From positions 750,837 to 814,836 of the forward strand of contig NZ_VTTO01000001.1 in assembly GCF_008364825.1 (NCBI RefSeq): a stretch of 64,000 nt of DNA. The letters are read 5' to 3'. Below, piece after piece: positions 56,743 through 64,000 of this stretch; the stretch's first letter is position 1; each line of letters opens with the position of its first letter. Source of the stretch: Azospirillum sp. B21. Lineage in GTDB: Bacteria; Pseudomonadota; Alphaproteobacteria; Azospirillales; Azospirillaceae. The notes beneath the pieces are model-generated. The model saw only the letters and a program-made list of their open reading frames with translations. It was not told where the DNA came from and made no database searches. Both the position numbers and the translations under genes were made by a program.

Positions 56743-58305
56743 TTACTCCGCCGCCGCGCGGGCGGCGGTACGGACCAGCAGGTTGCGGCCAGTCATCTCG
56801 GCCGGCTTGGGCAGGCCCAGCAGGTCGAGCAGCGTCGGGGCGATGTCGGCCAGACGGCCGCTTTCGATCCGGGCGCCGGCCGGACCGTTGACCAGCACCA
56901 GCGGAACCTTGTCCAACGTGTGGGCGGTGTGTGGCCCGCCGGTCTCCGGGTCCTTCATCAGCTCGCAGTTGCCGTGGTCGGCGGTGACCAGCATGGTGCC
57001 GCCGGCGCGGCGCACCGCAGCCTCCACCTGCCCCAGGCTGCCGTCGACCGCCTGCACCGCCTTGATGGCGGCGTCGAGCATGCCGCTGTGGCCGACCATG
57101 TCGGGATTGGCGAAGTTGACGACGATCAGGTCGTACTTGCCGGAATCGATGGCGCCGACCAGCTTGTCGGTCACCTCGGCGGCGGACATCTCCGGCTGCA
57201 GGTCATAGGTGGCGACCTTCGGCGACGGGACCAGGATGCGATCCTCGCCCTCATACACCCGCTCCTCACCACCGTTGAAGAAGAAGGTGACGTGGGGGTA
57301 CTTCTCCGTCTCTGCGATGCGCAGCTGCTTCATTCCGGCCTCGGAAACCACCTCGCCAAGCACCTTGGTCAGGGATTTCGGCGGAAAGATGGTGGTCATC
57401 AGCTTCGCCAGCGACGACGAGTATTCGACCATGCCGACGGCGGCGGCCAGCTTCGGGGCGCCATCCACCGGGAAGCCGTCGAAATCCTTGTCGACATAGG
57501 CGGCCAGGATCTCGCGGGCGCGGTCGGCGCGGAAATTCGCCATCAGGATGGCGTCGCCGTCCTTCATACCGGCATAGTCGCCGATCACCGTCGGCAGGAT
57601 GAACTCGTCATGCTTGTCGGCGGCATAGCTCTGCTCGATCGCCTGGATCGGGTCGGCGGCGCGCTCGCCCTCTGCCTTGGTCATCGCGGCATAGGCCTTG
57701 GCGACGCGGTCCCAGCGCTTGTCGCGGTCCATCGCGTAATAGCGGCCGATGACGGTCGCCACCTCGACGCCCGGCAGCTCGAAGACGTCGGCCATGAACT
57801 CGGCCACCTGATCCTTGGCGCTCTGCGGCGGCACGTCGCGGCCGTCGGTGAAGGCGTGGACGGCCACCGGCACGCCCTCGCGCGACAGCACGCCGGCCAG
57901 CGCCGCGATGTGGTCCTGGTGCGAATGCACGCCGCCCGGCGACAGCAGGCCCATCAGATGGACGCACCCGCCGGTCTTGTGCATCGTCTTCACGAGATCG
58001 TTCAGCGCCTGATTGCGCTCGAGATCGCCCTCGACGATGGCATGGTCGATCATCACGAGGTCCTGCATGACGACCCGGCCGGCGCCGAGATTCATGTGAC
58101 CGACCTCGGAGTTGCCCATCTGCCCCTTCGGCAGGCCGACCTCTTCCTCGCTGGCGTTCAGGAAGGCCTTCGGCTCGGCCGACCACAGGCGGTCCCAGTT
58201 CGGGGTTTCGCCCAGCGCAATCGCGTTGTCGGACCGCTCCTCGCGATAGCCCCAGCCGTCCAGAATGCACAGGACGACAGGGCGGGGTCGGTTGGTCTCG
58301 GTCAT
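56743..58305 (-). CDS. gpmI: 2,3-bisphosphoglycerate-independent phosphoglycerate mutase
   Basis: Converts 3- to 2-phosphoglycerate in glycolysis using two Mn ions. The 520-residue protein has the alkaline-phosphatase-like core: LCILDGWGYREE (metal Asp), the catalytic Ser in QMGNSEVGHMNLGAGR, DGRDVPP, and the late VNFANPDMVGHSG and TADHGNCELM metal-binding segments. It is part of the rsfS-rlmH-gpmI-envC-ctpA string on the minus strand. Confidence 0.97.
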   Translation of the reverse strand: MTETNRPRPVVLCILDGWGYREERSDNAIALGETPNWDRLWSAEPKAFLNASEEEVGLPKGQMGNSEVGHMNLGAGRVVMQDLVMIDHAIVEGDLERNQALNDLVKTMHKTGGCVHLMGLLSPGGVHSHQDHIAALAGVLSREGVPVAVHAFTDGRDVPPQSAKDQVAEFMADVFELPGVEVATVIGRYYAMDRDKRWDRVAKAYAAMTKAEGERAADPIQAIEQSYAADKHDEFILPTVIGDYAGMKDGDAILMANFRADRAREILAAYVDKDFDGFPVDGAPKLAAAVGMVEYSSSLAKLMTTIFPPKSLTKVLGEVVSEAGMKQLRIAETEKYPHVTFFFNGGEERVYEGEDRILVPSPKVATYDLQPEMSAAEVTDKLVGAIDSGKYDLIVVNFANPDMVGHSGMLDAAIKAVQAVDGSLGQVEAAVRRAGGTMLVTADHGNCELMKDPETGGPHTAHTLDKVPLVLVNGPAGARIESGRLADIAPTLLDLLGLPKPAEMTGRNLLVRTAARAAAE

Positions 58306-58395
58306 CGCGCTTACCTTTCTCGAAAGGTTGTGGTCTCGGAGTTTCGTGCTTCTCAGCTCCGGCGCTTTTCCGCGCGCCGGATGCGGCGCTCGGTA

Positions 58396-58854
58396 TCAGG
58401 ATCTGTGATAGGGGTGACCGGCAAGAATTTGTTGGGCGCGATAGAGTTGCTCCGCAAGCATGCCGCGCACCAGCATGTGGGGCCACGTCATCGGCCCGAA
58501 GGCGAGCAGGAAGTCGGCCCGCGCGCGCACCGCATCGCCATGGCCGTCGGCACCGCCGATCAGGAAGGCGAGGTCGCCGGCGCCACGGTCGCGCCAGTCA
58601 CCGATCTTGGCGGCGAAGCTCTCGCTGGGCAGCGCCTTGCCGCGTTCGTCCAGCGCCACGACGATGGCGCCGGCCGGCACGGCGGCGAGCAGCAGTTCCG
58701 CCTCCTGCCGTTTCAATTCGTCGGAGGAGAGGCGCTTCTTCACCTCGACCTCCTTCAGGGTAAAGGGCCAGCTGAGCCGGCCGACATACTCGTCGAACAG
58801 GTCGCGGGTCGGTCCGCCCCGCGACCGCCCGACGGCGGCGAGCCACAAACGCAT
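58396..58854 (-). CDS. rlmH: 23S rRNA pseudouridine-1915 N3 methyltransferase RlmH
   Basis: A 152-residue SPOUT-class methyltransferase that acts on 70S ribosomes. It shows VALDERGKALPSESFA, the glycine-rich FLIGGADGHG of the SAM knot and the C-terminal FGPMTWPHMLVRGMLAEQLYRA typical of the family. It lies 25 bases downstream of rsfS; gpmI starts about 90 bases later. Confidence 0.97.
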   Translation of the reverse strand: MRLWLAAVGRSRGGPTRDLFDEYVGRLSWPFTLKEVEVKKRLSSDELKRQEAELLLAAVPAGAIVVALDERGKALPSESFAAKIGDWRDRGAGDLAFLIGGADGHGDAVRARADFLLAFGPMTWPHMLVRGMLAEQLYRAQQILAGHPYHRS

Positions 58855-58879
58855 GGTGCGGCCCTCCGCCTCCGGTCCG

Positions 58880-59326
58880 TCAGGCGCTCAGCCGTGCCGT
58901 GCCCGACGGCGTCGGCAGGTCCAGGCCCCACATCTTCTCGATGTTGTAGAAGGTCCGGACTTCCGGCTTGAACAGGTGGACGATCACGTCGCCGGCATCG
59001 ACCAGCACCCAGTCGCACTGGGTCATGCCTTCCATCTCGACGCCGCGGACGCCGGCCTGCTTCAGCTTTTCGGCCAGCTTCATGGCCATGGCAGCGATGT
59101 GCCGCGTGTTGCGGCCCGACGCCACGATCATGTAATCGGCGAAGGTGGTTTTCCCGGCGAGATCGATGACGGTCACGTCATCCGCCTGATCGGCGTCCAG
59201 CGACGCCTGAATGAGCGCCTTCAGGTCCTGCGGTTCCAGGATCTGGGGAACGGCGGCTGGCCGCGGAGCGGTCGCGGCCGTTTCGGTGTGCGTGGTGATG
59301 GCTCCAACCTCTTGCAACGGTTTCAC
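58880..59326 (-). CDS. rsfS: Ribosomal silencing factor RsfS
   Basis: A 148-residue protein that binds L14 and keeps ribosomal subunits apart in starvation. The core runs from DDVTVIDLAGKTTFADYMIV through GRNTRHIAAMA to WVLVDAGDVIVHLF. The start is a GTG at 59326 overlapping the nadD stop (GTGA), so the two are coupled; an N-terminal tail of about 35 residues is not part of the core domain. Confidence 0.96.
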   Translation of the reverse strand: MKPLQEVGAITTHTETAATAPRPAAVPQILEPQDLKALIQASLDADQADDVTVIDLAGKTTFADYMIVASGRNTRHIAAMAMKLAEKLKQAGVRGVEMEGMTQCDWVLVDAGDVIVHLFKPEVRTFYNIEKMWGLDLPTPSGTARLSA

Positions 59327-59949
59327 GACCCGGCGGCCCGTGCCTGCCGGATCGCCGTCGCCGAGGCCGGATGCAGGGGGTTGCGTAAGAACGCCCAGGC
59401 CGGCCGCCTGCGGCGCGCCAGCCCTTTTACCCCCGACACGGACACCCGTCGACGGGTGAAACGCTGGGCGGCCTTGCCGCTCAGCGCACTAAGAGAATAG
59501 GTGGGGCGGGCGAAAACCGCAACGGCCACCGAGTCGAAGATTCGTGTCCAAAGCTTCCAGCGCGAAATTTGTCGCAGATTGTCCGCTCCCATCAACCAAA
59601 CGAACCGCGTTTTGGGGAAGCGGCGCTGAAGCTTGGCCAGCGTATCGGCGGTGAAGCGGGTGCCGAGCGCCGTCTCGATCGCCGTCACCTCGATCCGCGG
59701 ATGGGCGGCCACCGCCCGCGCCTCCGCCAGCCGTTCGGCGAGGGAGGCCATGCCGGCGGTGGACTTCAGCGGGTTCTGCGGACTGACCATCCACCAGACC
59801 CGGTCGAGACCCAGCGCCTTCAGCGCGAACAGGCTGATGTGCCGATGCCCCGCATGGGCCGGGTTGAACGACCCGCCGAGGATGCCGACGGTGAGGCCAG
59901 CGTAGAGCGGCCCGGAATAGAGGTGGGGGGCCTTCTGGAACCTGCGCAT
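59323..59949 (-). CDS. nadD: Nicotinate-nucleotide adenylyltransferase
   Basis: Makes nicotinate adenine dinucleotide in NAD synthesis. The 208-residue protein has the nucleotidyltransferase motif GGSFNPAHAGHRH, SPQNPLKS and FVWLMGADNL, with the late (S)ATAIR motif at the C-terminus. The ATG at 59949 was chosen; the frame upstream is repeat sequence. It lies between proA and rsfS; the repeat fills its gap to proA. Note that a second, degenerate NAD-pathway gene lies at 10434-12089. Confidence 0.95.
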   Translation of the reverse strand: MRRFQKAPHLYSGPLYAGLTVGILGGSFNPAHAGHRHISLFALKALGLDRVWWMVSPQNPLKSTAGMASLAERLAEARAVAAHPRIEVTAIETALGTRFTADTLAKLQRRFPKTRFVWLMGADNLRQISRWKLWTRIFDSVAVAVFARPTYSLSALSGKAAQRFTRRRVSVSGVKGLARRRRPAWAFLRNPLHPASATAIRQARAAGS

Positions 59950-59963
59950 CGACCCGGAGCGTT

Positions 59964-60070
59964 TCCCCTCTCCCCCCCGGGGAGAGGGTTGGGTGAGGGG
60001 GACACGCTTCGAGGACCGTCCGACAGACGGAACCCCCTCACCCTGCCCTCTCCCCGGGGGGGAGAGGGTT
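59964..60070. repeat. GC-rich palindromic repeat pair between proA and nadD
   Basis: CCCCTCTCCCCCCCGGGGAGAGGG with GGTGAGGGG (59964-60000) and the inverse module (60033-60070) face each other across about 30 bases inside the operon. Confidence 0.8.
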
Positions 60071-60094
60071 CCACAGGAGGGGGGAGCGTCGGTC

Positions 60095-61369
60095 TTAGGG
60101 CCGCGTCTGGCCATCGCCGCGCACGACATACTTGTAGCTGGTCAACTGCTCCGCACCCACCGGGCCGCGGGCGTGGAACTTGTCGGTGGAGATGCCGATC
60201 TCGGCACCCATGCCGAACTCGCCGCCATCGGCGAACTGGGTGGAGGCGTTCCACAGCACGATGCCGCTGTCCACCCGCGACAGGAACCGCTCCGCCGCCG
60301 CCGGATCCTCGGTCAGGATCGATTCGGTGTGGTGGGAGCTGTGGGCGTTGATGTGGTCGATTGCCGCATCCACGCCGTCCACCACGCCGCAGGCGATGAT
60401 GGCGTCGAGATACTCGGTGTCCCAATCCTCCGGCGTCACCGGGGTCACGCGCGGATCGACGGCCTGGACCGCCGCGTCACCGCGCACGGCGCAGCCGGCG
60501 TCCAGCAGGTCCTTCACCAGAACCGGCAGGGCCTTGTCGGCGATGGCGCGGTCGACCAGCAGGGTCTCGGCGGCGCCGCAGATCGACGTGCGGCGCATCT
60601 TGGCGTTCAGCACCACCTTGCGCGCCTTCTCCAGGTCGGCGGCGGCATCGACATAGACGTGGCAGTTGCCGTCCAGATGCTTGATGACCGGCACCCGGCT
60701 TTCGTCGGCGATGCGCTGGATCAGAGACTTGCCGCCGCGCGGGATGATGACGTCGATATAGTCGCGCATCGTCAGCATGTGGCCGACGGCGGCGCGGTCG
60801 GTGGTGGGGACCAGCTGGATCGCCGCCTCCGGCAGTCCGGCCTCGCGCAGGCCTTGGACCAGGCAGTCGGCGATGGCGCGGGACGAGCGGATGCTCTCCG
60901 ACCCGCCGCGCAGGATGGCGGCGTTGCCGGACTTCAGGCAGATGCCGCCGGCATCCGCCGTCACGTTGGGCCGGCTTTCATAGATGATGCCGACGACGCC
61001 CAGCGGCACGCGGACGCGCTGGATGCGCAGGCCGTTGGGCCGCGTCCATTCGGCCAGCACGCCGCCGATGGGGTCGGGGAAGTCGGCGATGTCCTCCAGC
61101 CCCTTGGCCATGCCCTCGATGCGCGTGTCGTCCAGCATCAGCCGTTCGCGCATCGGGCCGGACAGGTCGCGGGCGTTCGCCATGTCTTCGACGTTGGCGG
61201 CCTTGATCTCGGCGGCGCGGGCGCGGATGGCCGCCGCCGCCGCCCTCAGCGCCCGGTCCTTCGACGGTCCTGGCACGGTCGCCAGCGCGGCCGCGGCGGC
61301 GCGGGCGGCCCGGCCGAGGGTCAGCATCTGGTCGTGCAGGGCGTCGGTGGTGTCGAGCAGGGCGGACAT
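60095..61369 (-). CDS. proA: Gamma-glutamyl phosphate reductase
   Basis: Reduces glutamyl-5-phosphate in proline synthesis. The 424-residue protein is of the aldehyde dehydrogenase superfamily: [41 protein letters not shown], the catalytic Cys in [16 protein letters not shown], and the end [26 protein letters not shown] lies upstream of the ATG at 61369. It leads the leftward block and is separated from proB by the whole block. Confidence 0.97.
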   Translation of the reverse strand: MSALLDTTDALHDQMLTLGRAARAAAAALATVPGPSKDRALRAAAAAIRARAAEIKAANVEDMANARDLSGPMRERLMLDDTRIEGMAKGLEDIADFPDPIGGVLAEWTRPNGLRIQRVRVPLGVVGIIYESRPNVTADAGGICLKSGNAAILRGGSESIRSSRAIADCLVQGLREAGLPEAAIQLVPTTDRAAVGHMLTMRDYIDVIIPRGGKSLIQRIADESRVPVIKHLDGNCHVYVDAAADLEKARKVVLNAKMRRTSICGAAETLLVDRAIADKALPVLVKDLLDAGCAVRGDAAVQAVDPRVTPVTPEDWDTEYLDAIIACGVVDGVDAAIDHINAHSSHHTESILTEDPAAAERFLSRVDSGIVLWNASTQFADGGEFGMGAEIGISTDKFHARGPVGAEQLTSYKYVVRGDGQTRP

Positions 61370-61534
61370 GGAGGTCTCCGGACACTCTATCCGTGGAAGG
61401 GACGACGACCTTAACGAATTGTTCGGGGTTGCGAAAGCCGCGCGGTTGTGGGACTTCGGCGTTGCGGTATGGGCGGGCGTGTGCAAAACGCAACGCGCCG
61501 GTCCTGCCGGGGCAAGGTTTTCGGGTAAGGTGAC

Positions 61535-62278
61535 ATGCTGACGCTGCTGCTGATCGTCTCCGCCTTTTTCGCGGGCGTGCTGAACGCCGTCGCCGGAGGC
61601 GGCAGCTTCCTGACCTTCCCGGCGCTGATCCTGGCCGGCGTGCCGCCGCTGAACGCCAATGCCACCAGCACCGTCGCCGTGTCGCCCGGCGCGCTGGCCA
61701 GCGCCTATGGCTACCGGCGGGAACTGGGGCGCATCCGTGAGATCCACCTGCCCTCCTTCCTCGGCATCAGCCTGATCGGCGGGCTGCTGGGCGCGCTTCT
61801 GCTGCTGTGGACGCCGCAGCGGACCTTCGAGGCCATCGTCCCCTGGCTGCTGCTGTTCGCGACGCTGCTGTTCGCCGTCGGGCCGAAGGCGTCGGCCTGG
61901 ATCCGCCGCACCTGCACCATCGGTCATGGCACGGTGCTGGCGGTGCAGTTCCTGATCGCCGTCTATGGCGGCTATTTCGGCGGCGGCATCGGCATCCTGA
62001 TCCTGGCGACGCTGGGCGTCTTCGGCCTGACCGACCTGCATGCGATGAACGGGTTGAAGTCGCTGGTGTCCGGCTGCCTCAATGCCGTCGCGGTGGCGGC
62101 CTTCGTCGCCGGGGGCGCCGTCTATTGGACGGAGGCGCTGATCATGCTGGTCGCCGCCATGGCCGGCGGCTATGCCGGCGCCTCGGTCGCCCGCCACATC
62201 CCACCGCCCGTGCTGCGCAAGGTGGTGATCCTGGTGGGTGCGGCGATGACCGTCTATTTCTTCATCACCAAGACCTGA
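61535..62278 (+). CDS. TauE/SafE family membrane protein
   Basis: A 247-residue membrane protein with about seven or eight helices and the family's two repeat marks, [21 protein letters not shown] near the start and [16 protein letters not shown] in the second half. Members are proposed sulphite or organosulphonate exporters; no sulphur genes are near, so the substrate is open. It is divergent from proA and lies 23 bases before rppH, with which it is probably cotranscribed. Confidence 0.9.
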   Translation: MLTLLLIVSAFFAGVLNAVAGGGSFLTFPALILAGVPPLNANATSTVAVSPGALASAYGYRRELGRIREIHLPSFLGISLIGGLLGALLLLWTPQRTFEAIVPWLLLFATLLFAVGPKASAWIRRTCTIGHGTVLAVQFLIAVYGGYFGGGIGILILATLGVFGLTDLHAMNGLKSLVSGCLNAVAVAAFVAGGAVYWTEALIMLVAAMAGGYAGASVARHIPPPVLRKVVILVGAAMTVYFFITKT

Positions 62279-62301
62279 TCCGCTCCCCGAAGGAAGTCTC
62301 C

Positions 62302-62793
62302 ATGACCGCCACCATCGACCGCAACACCCTGCCCTACCGCCCCTGCGTCGGGATCATGCTGCTGAACGACCGCGGCGAGGTGTTCGTTGCAAAGCGCTGC
62401 GGGTCGGACGCCGACTGGCAGATGCCCCAGGGCGGCGTCGACGAGGGCGAGGACGTCCGCACCGCCGCCTTCCGCGAGCTGGAGGAGGAGATCGGCACCG
62501 CGAAGGCGGAGTTCATCGCCATGACCGCCGCCCCCCACCGCTACGACCTTCCCGACGAACTGCTGGGCAAGGTCTGGAAGGGGCGCTGGCGCGGGCAGGA
62601 GCAGATGTGGATGCTGGCCCGCTTCACCGGCGACGAGGCCGACATCCGGCTCGACACCGACCATCCGGAATTCGATGCCTGGAAATGGATCGACGCGGAG
62701 GAACTGCCGGGCCTGATCGTCGCATTCAAGCGCCCGGTCTACGAATCGGTCCTGGCGGAATTCCGCCCGCTGATCGCGCGGGCAAAGGGCTGA
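62302..62793 (+). CDS. rppH: RNA pyrophosphohydrolase RppH
   Basis: A 163-residue Nudix hydrolase that removes pyrophosphate from mRNA 5' ends and so starts decay. The Nudix box is [20 protein letters not shown], and [28 protein letters not shown] and FDAWKWID are RppH features. AAGGAAG precedes the ATG at 62302. In related genomes rppH follows yibQ; here it lies beyond proA, in line with the inversion. Confidence 0.95.
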   Translation: MTATIDRNTLPYRPCVGIMLLNDRGEVFVAKRCGSDADWQMPQGGVDEGEDVRTAAFRELEEEIGTAKAEFIAMTAAPHRYDLPDELLGKVWKGRWRGQEQMWMLARFTGDEADIRLDTDHPEFDAWKWIDAEELPGLIVAFKRPVYESVLAEFRPLIARAKG

Positions 62794-62977
62794 CCCACAT
62801 ACCCCTGCTCCGATCCCGGCGGCATGTCCCAATTTTGACTGCGGTTATCCCCAACTTCTCAACGACCCCCGGTCCATCCGCCACTTCCGCTTAACGAATC
62901 CTTGAGACGCCTTCTGGCAACGTCGCTGCTGCAACCGCAATGCGCAAGAGTGCGTCTGCTGTGGACGGAGGGGTGGC

Positions 62978-63292
62978 GTGTCGCTGATCAAGTGGACGGA
63001 GGAGGATGGCGGGCGGATTCGCCTGGGCCTGCCCAGCGACCTGGATTTGCCCATGGCGCAACCTCTGCTCGACAGCCTGCGTGCCGCCTTCAAGGCGTCG
63101 GCGGACGTCGCGGTGCAGGCGGACGCGGTGGAGCGGATCAGCGCCGCCTGCATCCAGGCGCTGGTCGTCGCCGCCCGCGACGCAACCGACCGCGGGGCCG
63201 CCTTCGTCCTCGCCGCCCCGTCCGAGGTCCTGTCCGAAGCGTGCGAGGATCTGGGTCTCGCCGCCTGGCTGAAGCAATGGAGCCGAGCGTGA
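62978..63292 (+). CDS. STAS-domain protein of the chemotaxis operon
   Basis: A 104-residue single STAS domain (RIRLGLPSDLDLPMAQPLLDS, ERISAACIQALVVAARDA, FVLAAPSEVL). STAS proteins are best known as anti-sigma antagonists; the first residue of the phospho-site loop reads ISAACIQ, with Ser present near the usual phosphorylated position. The GTG start has GGAGGGG just upstream. Its stop overlaps the cheY start, so translation is coupled. Confidence 0.85.
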   Translation: MSLIKWTEEDGGRIRLGLPSDLDLPMAQPLLDSLRAAFKASADVAVQADAVERISAACIQALVVAARDATDRGAAFVLAAPSEVLSEACEDLGLAAWLKQWSRA

Positions 63293-63654
63293 AGAAGAAA
63301 GTGATGACGGTGGATGATTCGCGGACCATGCGCGACATGGTCTCCTTCACCCTGCGGGGCGCCGGCTACGACGTGGTGGAGGCCGCCGACGGCCAGCAGG
63401 CGATGAGCGCCATCGCCACCACCAAGGTCGATCTGGTCATCACCGACCTGAACATGCCGGTGATGGACGGGCTGACCCTGATCCGCAGGCTGCGCGCCAT
63501 TCCCGCCCACCGCACCCTGCCGATCCTGATGCTGACCACCGAAGCGGACGAGAGCAAGAAGGCGGAGGGCCGGGCCGCCGGAGCGACCGGCTGGATCGTG
63601 AAGCCCTTCAACCCCGACAAGCTGGTGTCGGTGGTGCAGAAGGTCTGCGGCTGA
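63289..63654 (+). CDS. cheY: CheY-type response regulator
   Basis: A 121-residue receiver with VDDS in the acidic pocket, the phospho-acceptor Asp in LVITDLNMPVMDG, Thr in MLTTE and Lys in IVKPFNPDKL. The GTG at 63289 overlaps the stop of the STAS gene (GTGA); an ATG at 63277 in frame would add four residues. With cheA next it is a standard chemotaxis CheY, or the Fla-independent equivalent of a second cluster. Confidence 0.93.
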   Translation: MKKKVMTVDDSRTMRDMVSFTLRGAGYDVVEAADGQQAMSAIATTKVDLVITDLNMPVMDGLTLIRRLRAIPAHRTLPILMLTTEADESKKAEGRAAGATGWIVKPFNPDKLVSVVQKVCG

Positions 63655-63683
63655 ACCGCAGCGGACGGTAAGGAGGCACAGCC

Positions 63684-64000
63684 GTGGACGATCTCAGCCG
63701 CTTCAAGCAGACCTACTTCGACGAAAGCGCCGAATTGCTGGCCGTCGCCGAGGCCGGGCTGCTGCGCCTCGCCCCCGGCGAGATCGACATGGACGAGGTG
63801 AACGCGATCTTCCGCGCCGTCCATTCGATCAAGGGCGGCGGCGGCGCCTTCGGCTTCAACGACCTCGTCGCCTTCGCGCACGAGTTCGAAACGGTGATGG
63901 ACGGCGTGCGCAACGCCGAGATCCCGGTCACCACCCAACTGGTCGACACGCTGATCCGCGCCAACGACGTGCTGGCCCGCCTGCTGGCCCATGCCGCCGA
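63684..64000 (+). CDS. cheA: Chemotaxis histidine kinase CheA (3' end cut off)
   Basis: Only the first 105 codons are in the window. They encode the Hpt domain with the phosphorylated His in AVHSIKGGGGAFGF and the following AHEFETVMDGVRN helix. The GTG start at 63684 is set by AAGGAGG nine bases upstream. It is the third gene of the operon after the STAS and CheY genes and continues past the window edge. Confidence 0.93.
   Translation, partial: MDDLSRFKQTYFDESAELLAVAEAGLLRLAPGEIDMDEVNAIFRAVHSIKGGGGAFGFNDLVAFAHEFETVMDGVRNAEIPVTTQLVDTLIRANDVLARLLAHAA

Noticed and set aside
56920..58971. Open frame of 683 codons on the plus strand
   Set aside because: Antisense to gpmI and rlmH with His/Gln-rich composition and no family signs.
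61370..62197. Upstream extension of the proA frame (to 700 codons)
   Set aside because: It is antisense to the TauE gene; the family start fits the ATG at 61369 with a ribosome site.

Overview
The window is a high-GC, gene-dense chromosomal segment of an alphaproteobacterium. It fits Azospirillum or a close relative in the Rhodospirillales best. The reasons are an RcdA (DUF1465) homologue, an alphaproteobacterial GltX, a cysteine-free L31, a PhaR-PhaC-PhaA-PhaB polyhydroxybutyrate locus, many chemotaxis genes, a heat-shock gene with a ROSE-type leader, and the cluster obgE-proB-proA-nadD-rsfS-rlmH-gpmI-envC-ctpA-yibQ-rppH. The genus is inferred from general resemblance and was not tested by any search.

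Layout. 1-5.5 kb: 3' end of purL, a DedA membrane protein, a PIN-domain protein with a small unknown gene, a CheY-like regulator coupled to a CheC phosphatase, and a DoxX protein. 5.5-12.1 kb: gltX-cysS operon, elbB, a proteasome-like Ntn hydrolase, a small two-helix membrane protein and a NAD synthetase homologue that has lost its catalytic residues. 12.1-26.6 kb: unknown proteins, a class C beta-lactamase-like hydrolase, a GT2/GT-C glycosyltransferase pair, two chemoreceptors, an EpmC-like protein, an AEC transporter with an RraA-like protein, and tRNA-Gly. 26.7-31.7 kb: prolyl-tRNA editing protein, CnoX-like thioredoxin, Lon-substrate-domain protein, Trm112, DUF971 and UbiD. 31.8-36.6 kb: polyhydroxybutyrate locus. 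36.7-47.6 kb: unknown genes, glutathionylspermidine synthase-like protein, tRNA-Ala, tRNA-Leu, methyltransferase, MepA, two ABC transporter genes, rpmE, rcdA, hsp20 and tRNA-Ser.

47.7-62.8 kb is the housekeeping cluster. rplU-rpmA-obgE-proB and rppH read rightward, while proA-nadD-rsfS-rlmH-gpmI-envC-ctpA-yibQ read leftward between them. This is what one inversion of that block would give. The last 1.1 kb opens a chemotaxis operon (STAS, CheY, CheA) that runs off the window.

RNA-level control is visible at two places: a ROSE-like thermometer before hsp20, and a promoter plus terminator/anti-terminator hairpin pair before rplU. A family of GC-rich palindromic repeats recurs at seven or eight places, two of them inside the proA-to-yibQ operon. 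Neither rRNA genes, CRISPR arrays, insertion sequences nor prophage were seen.
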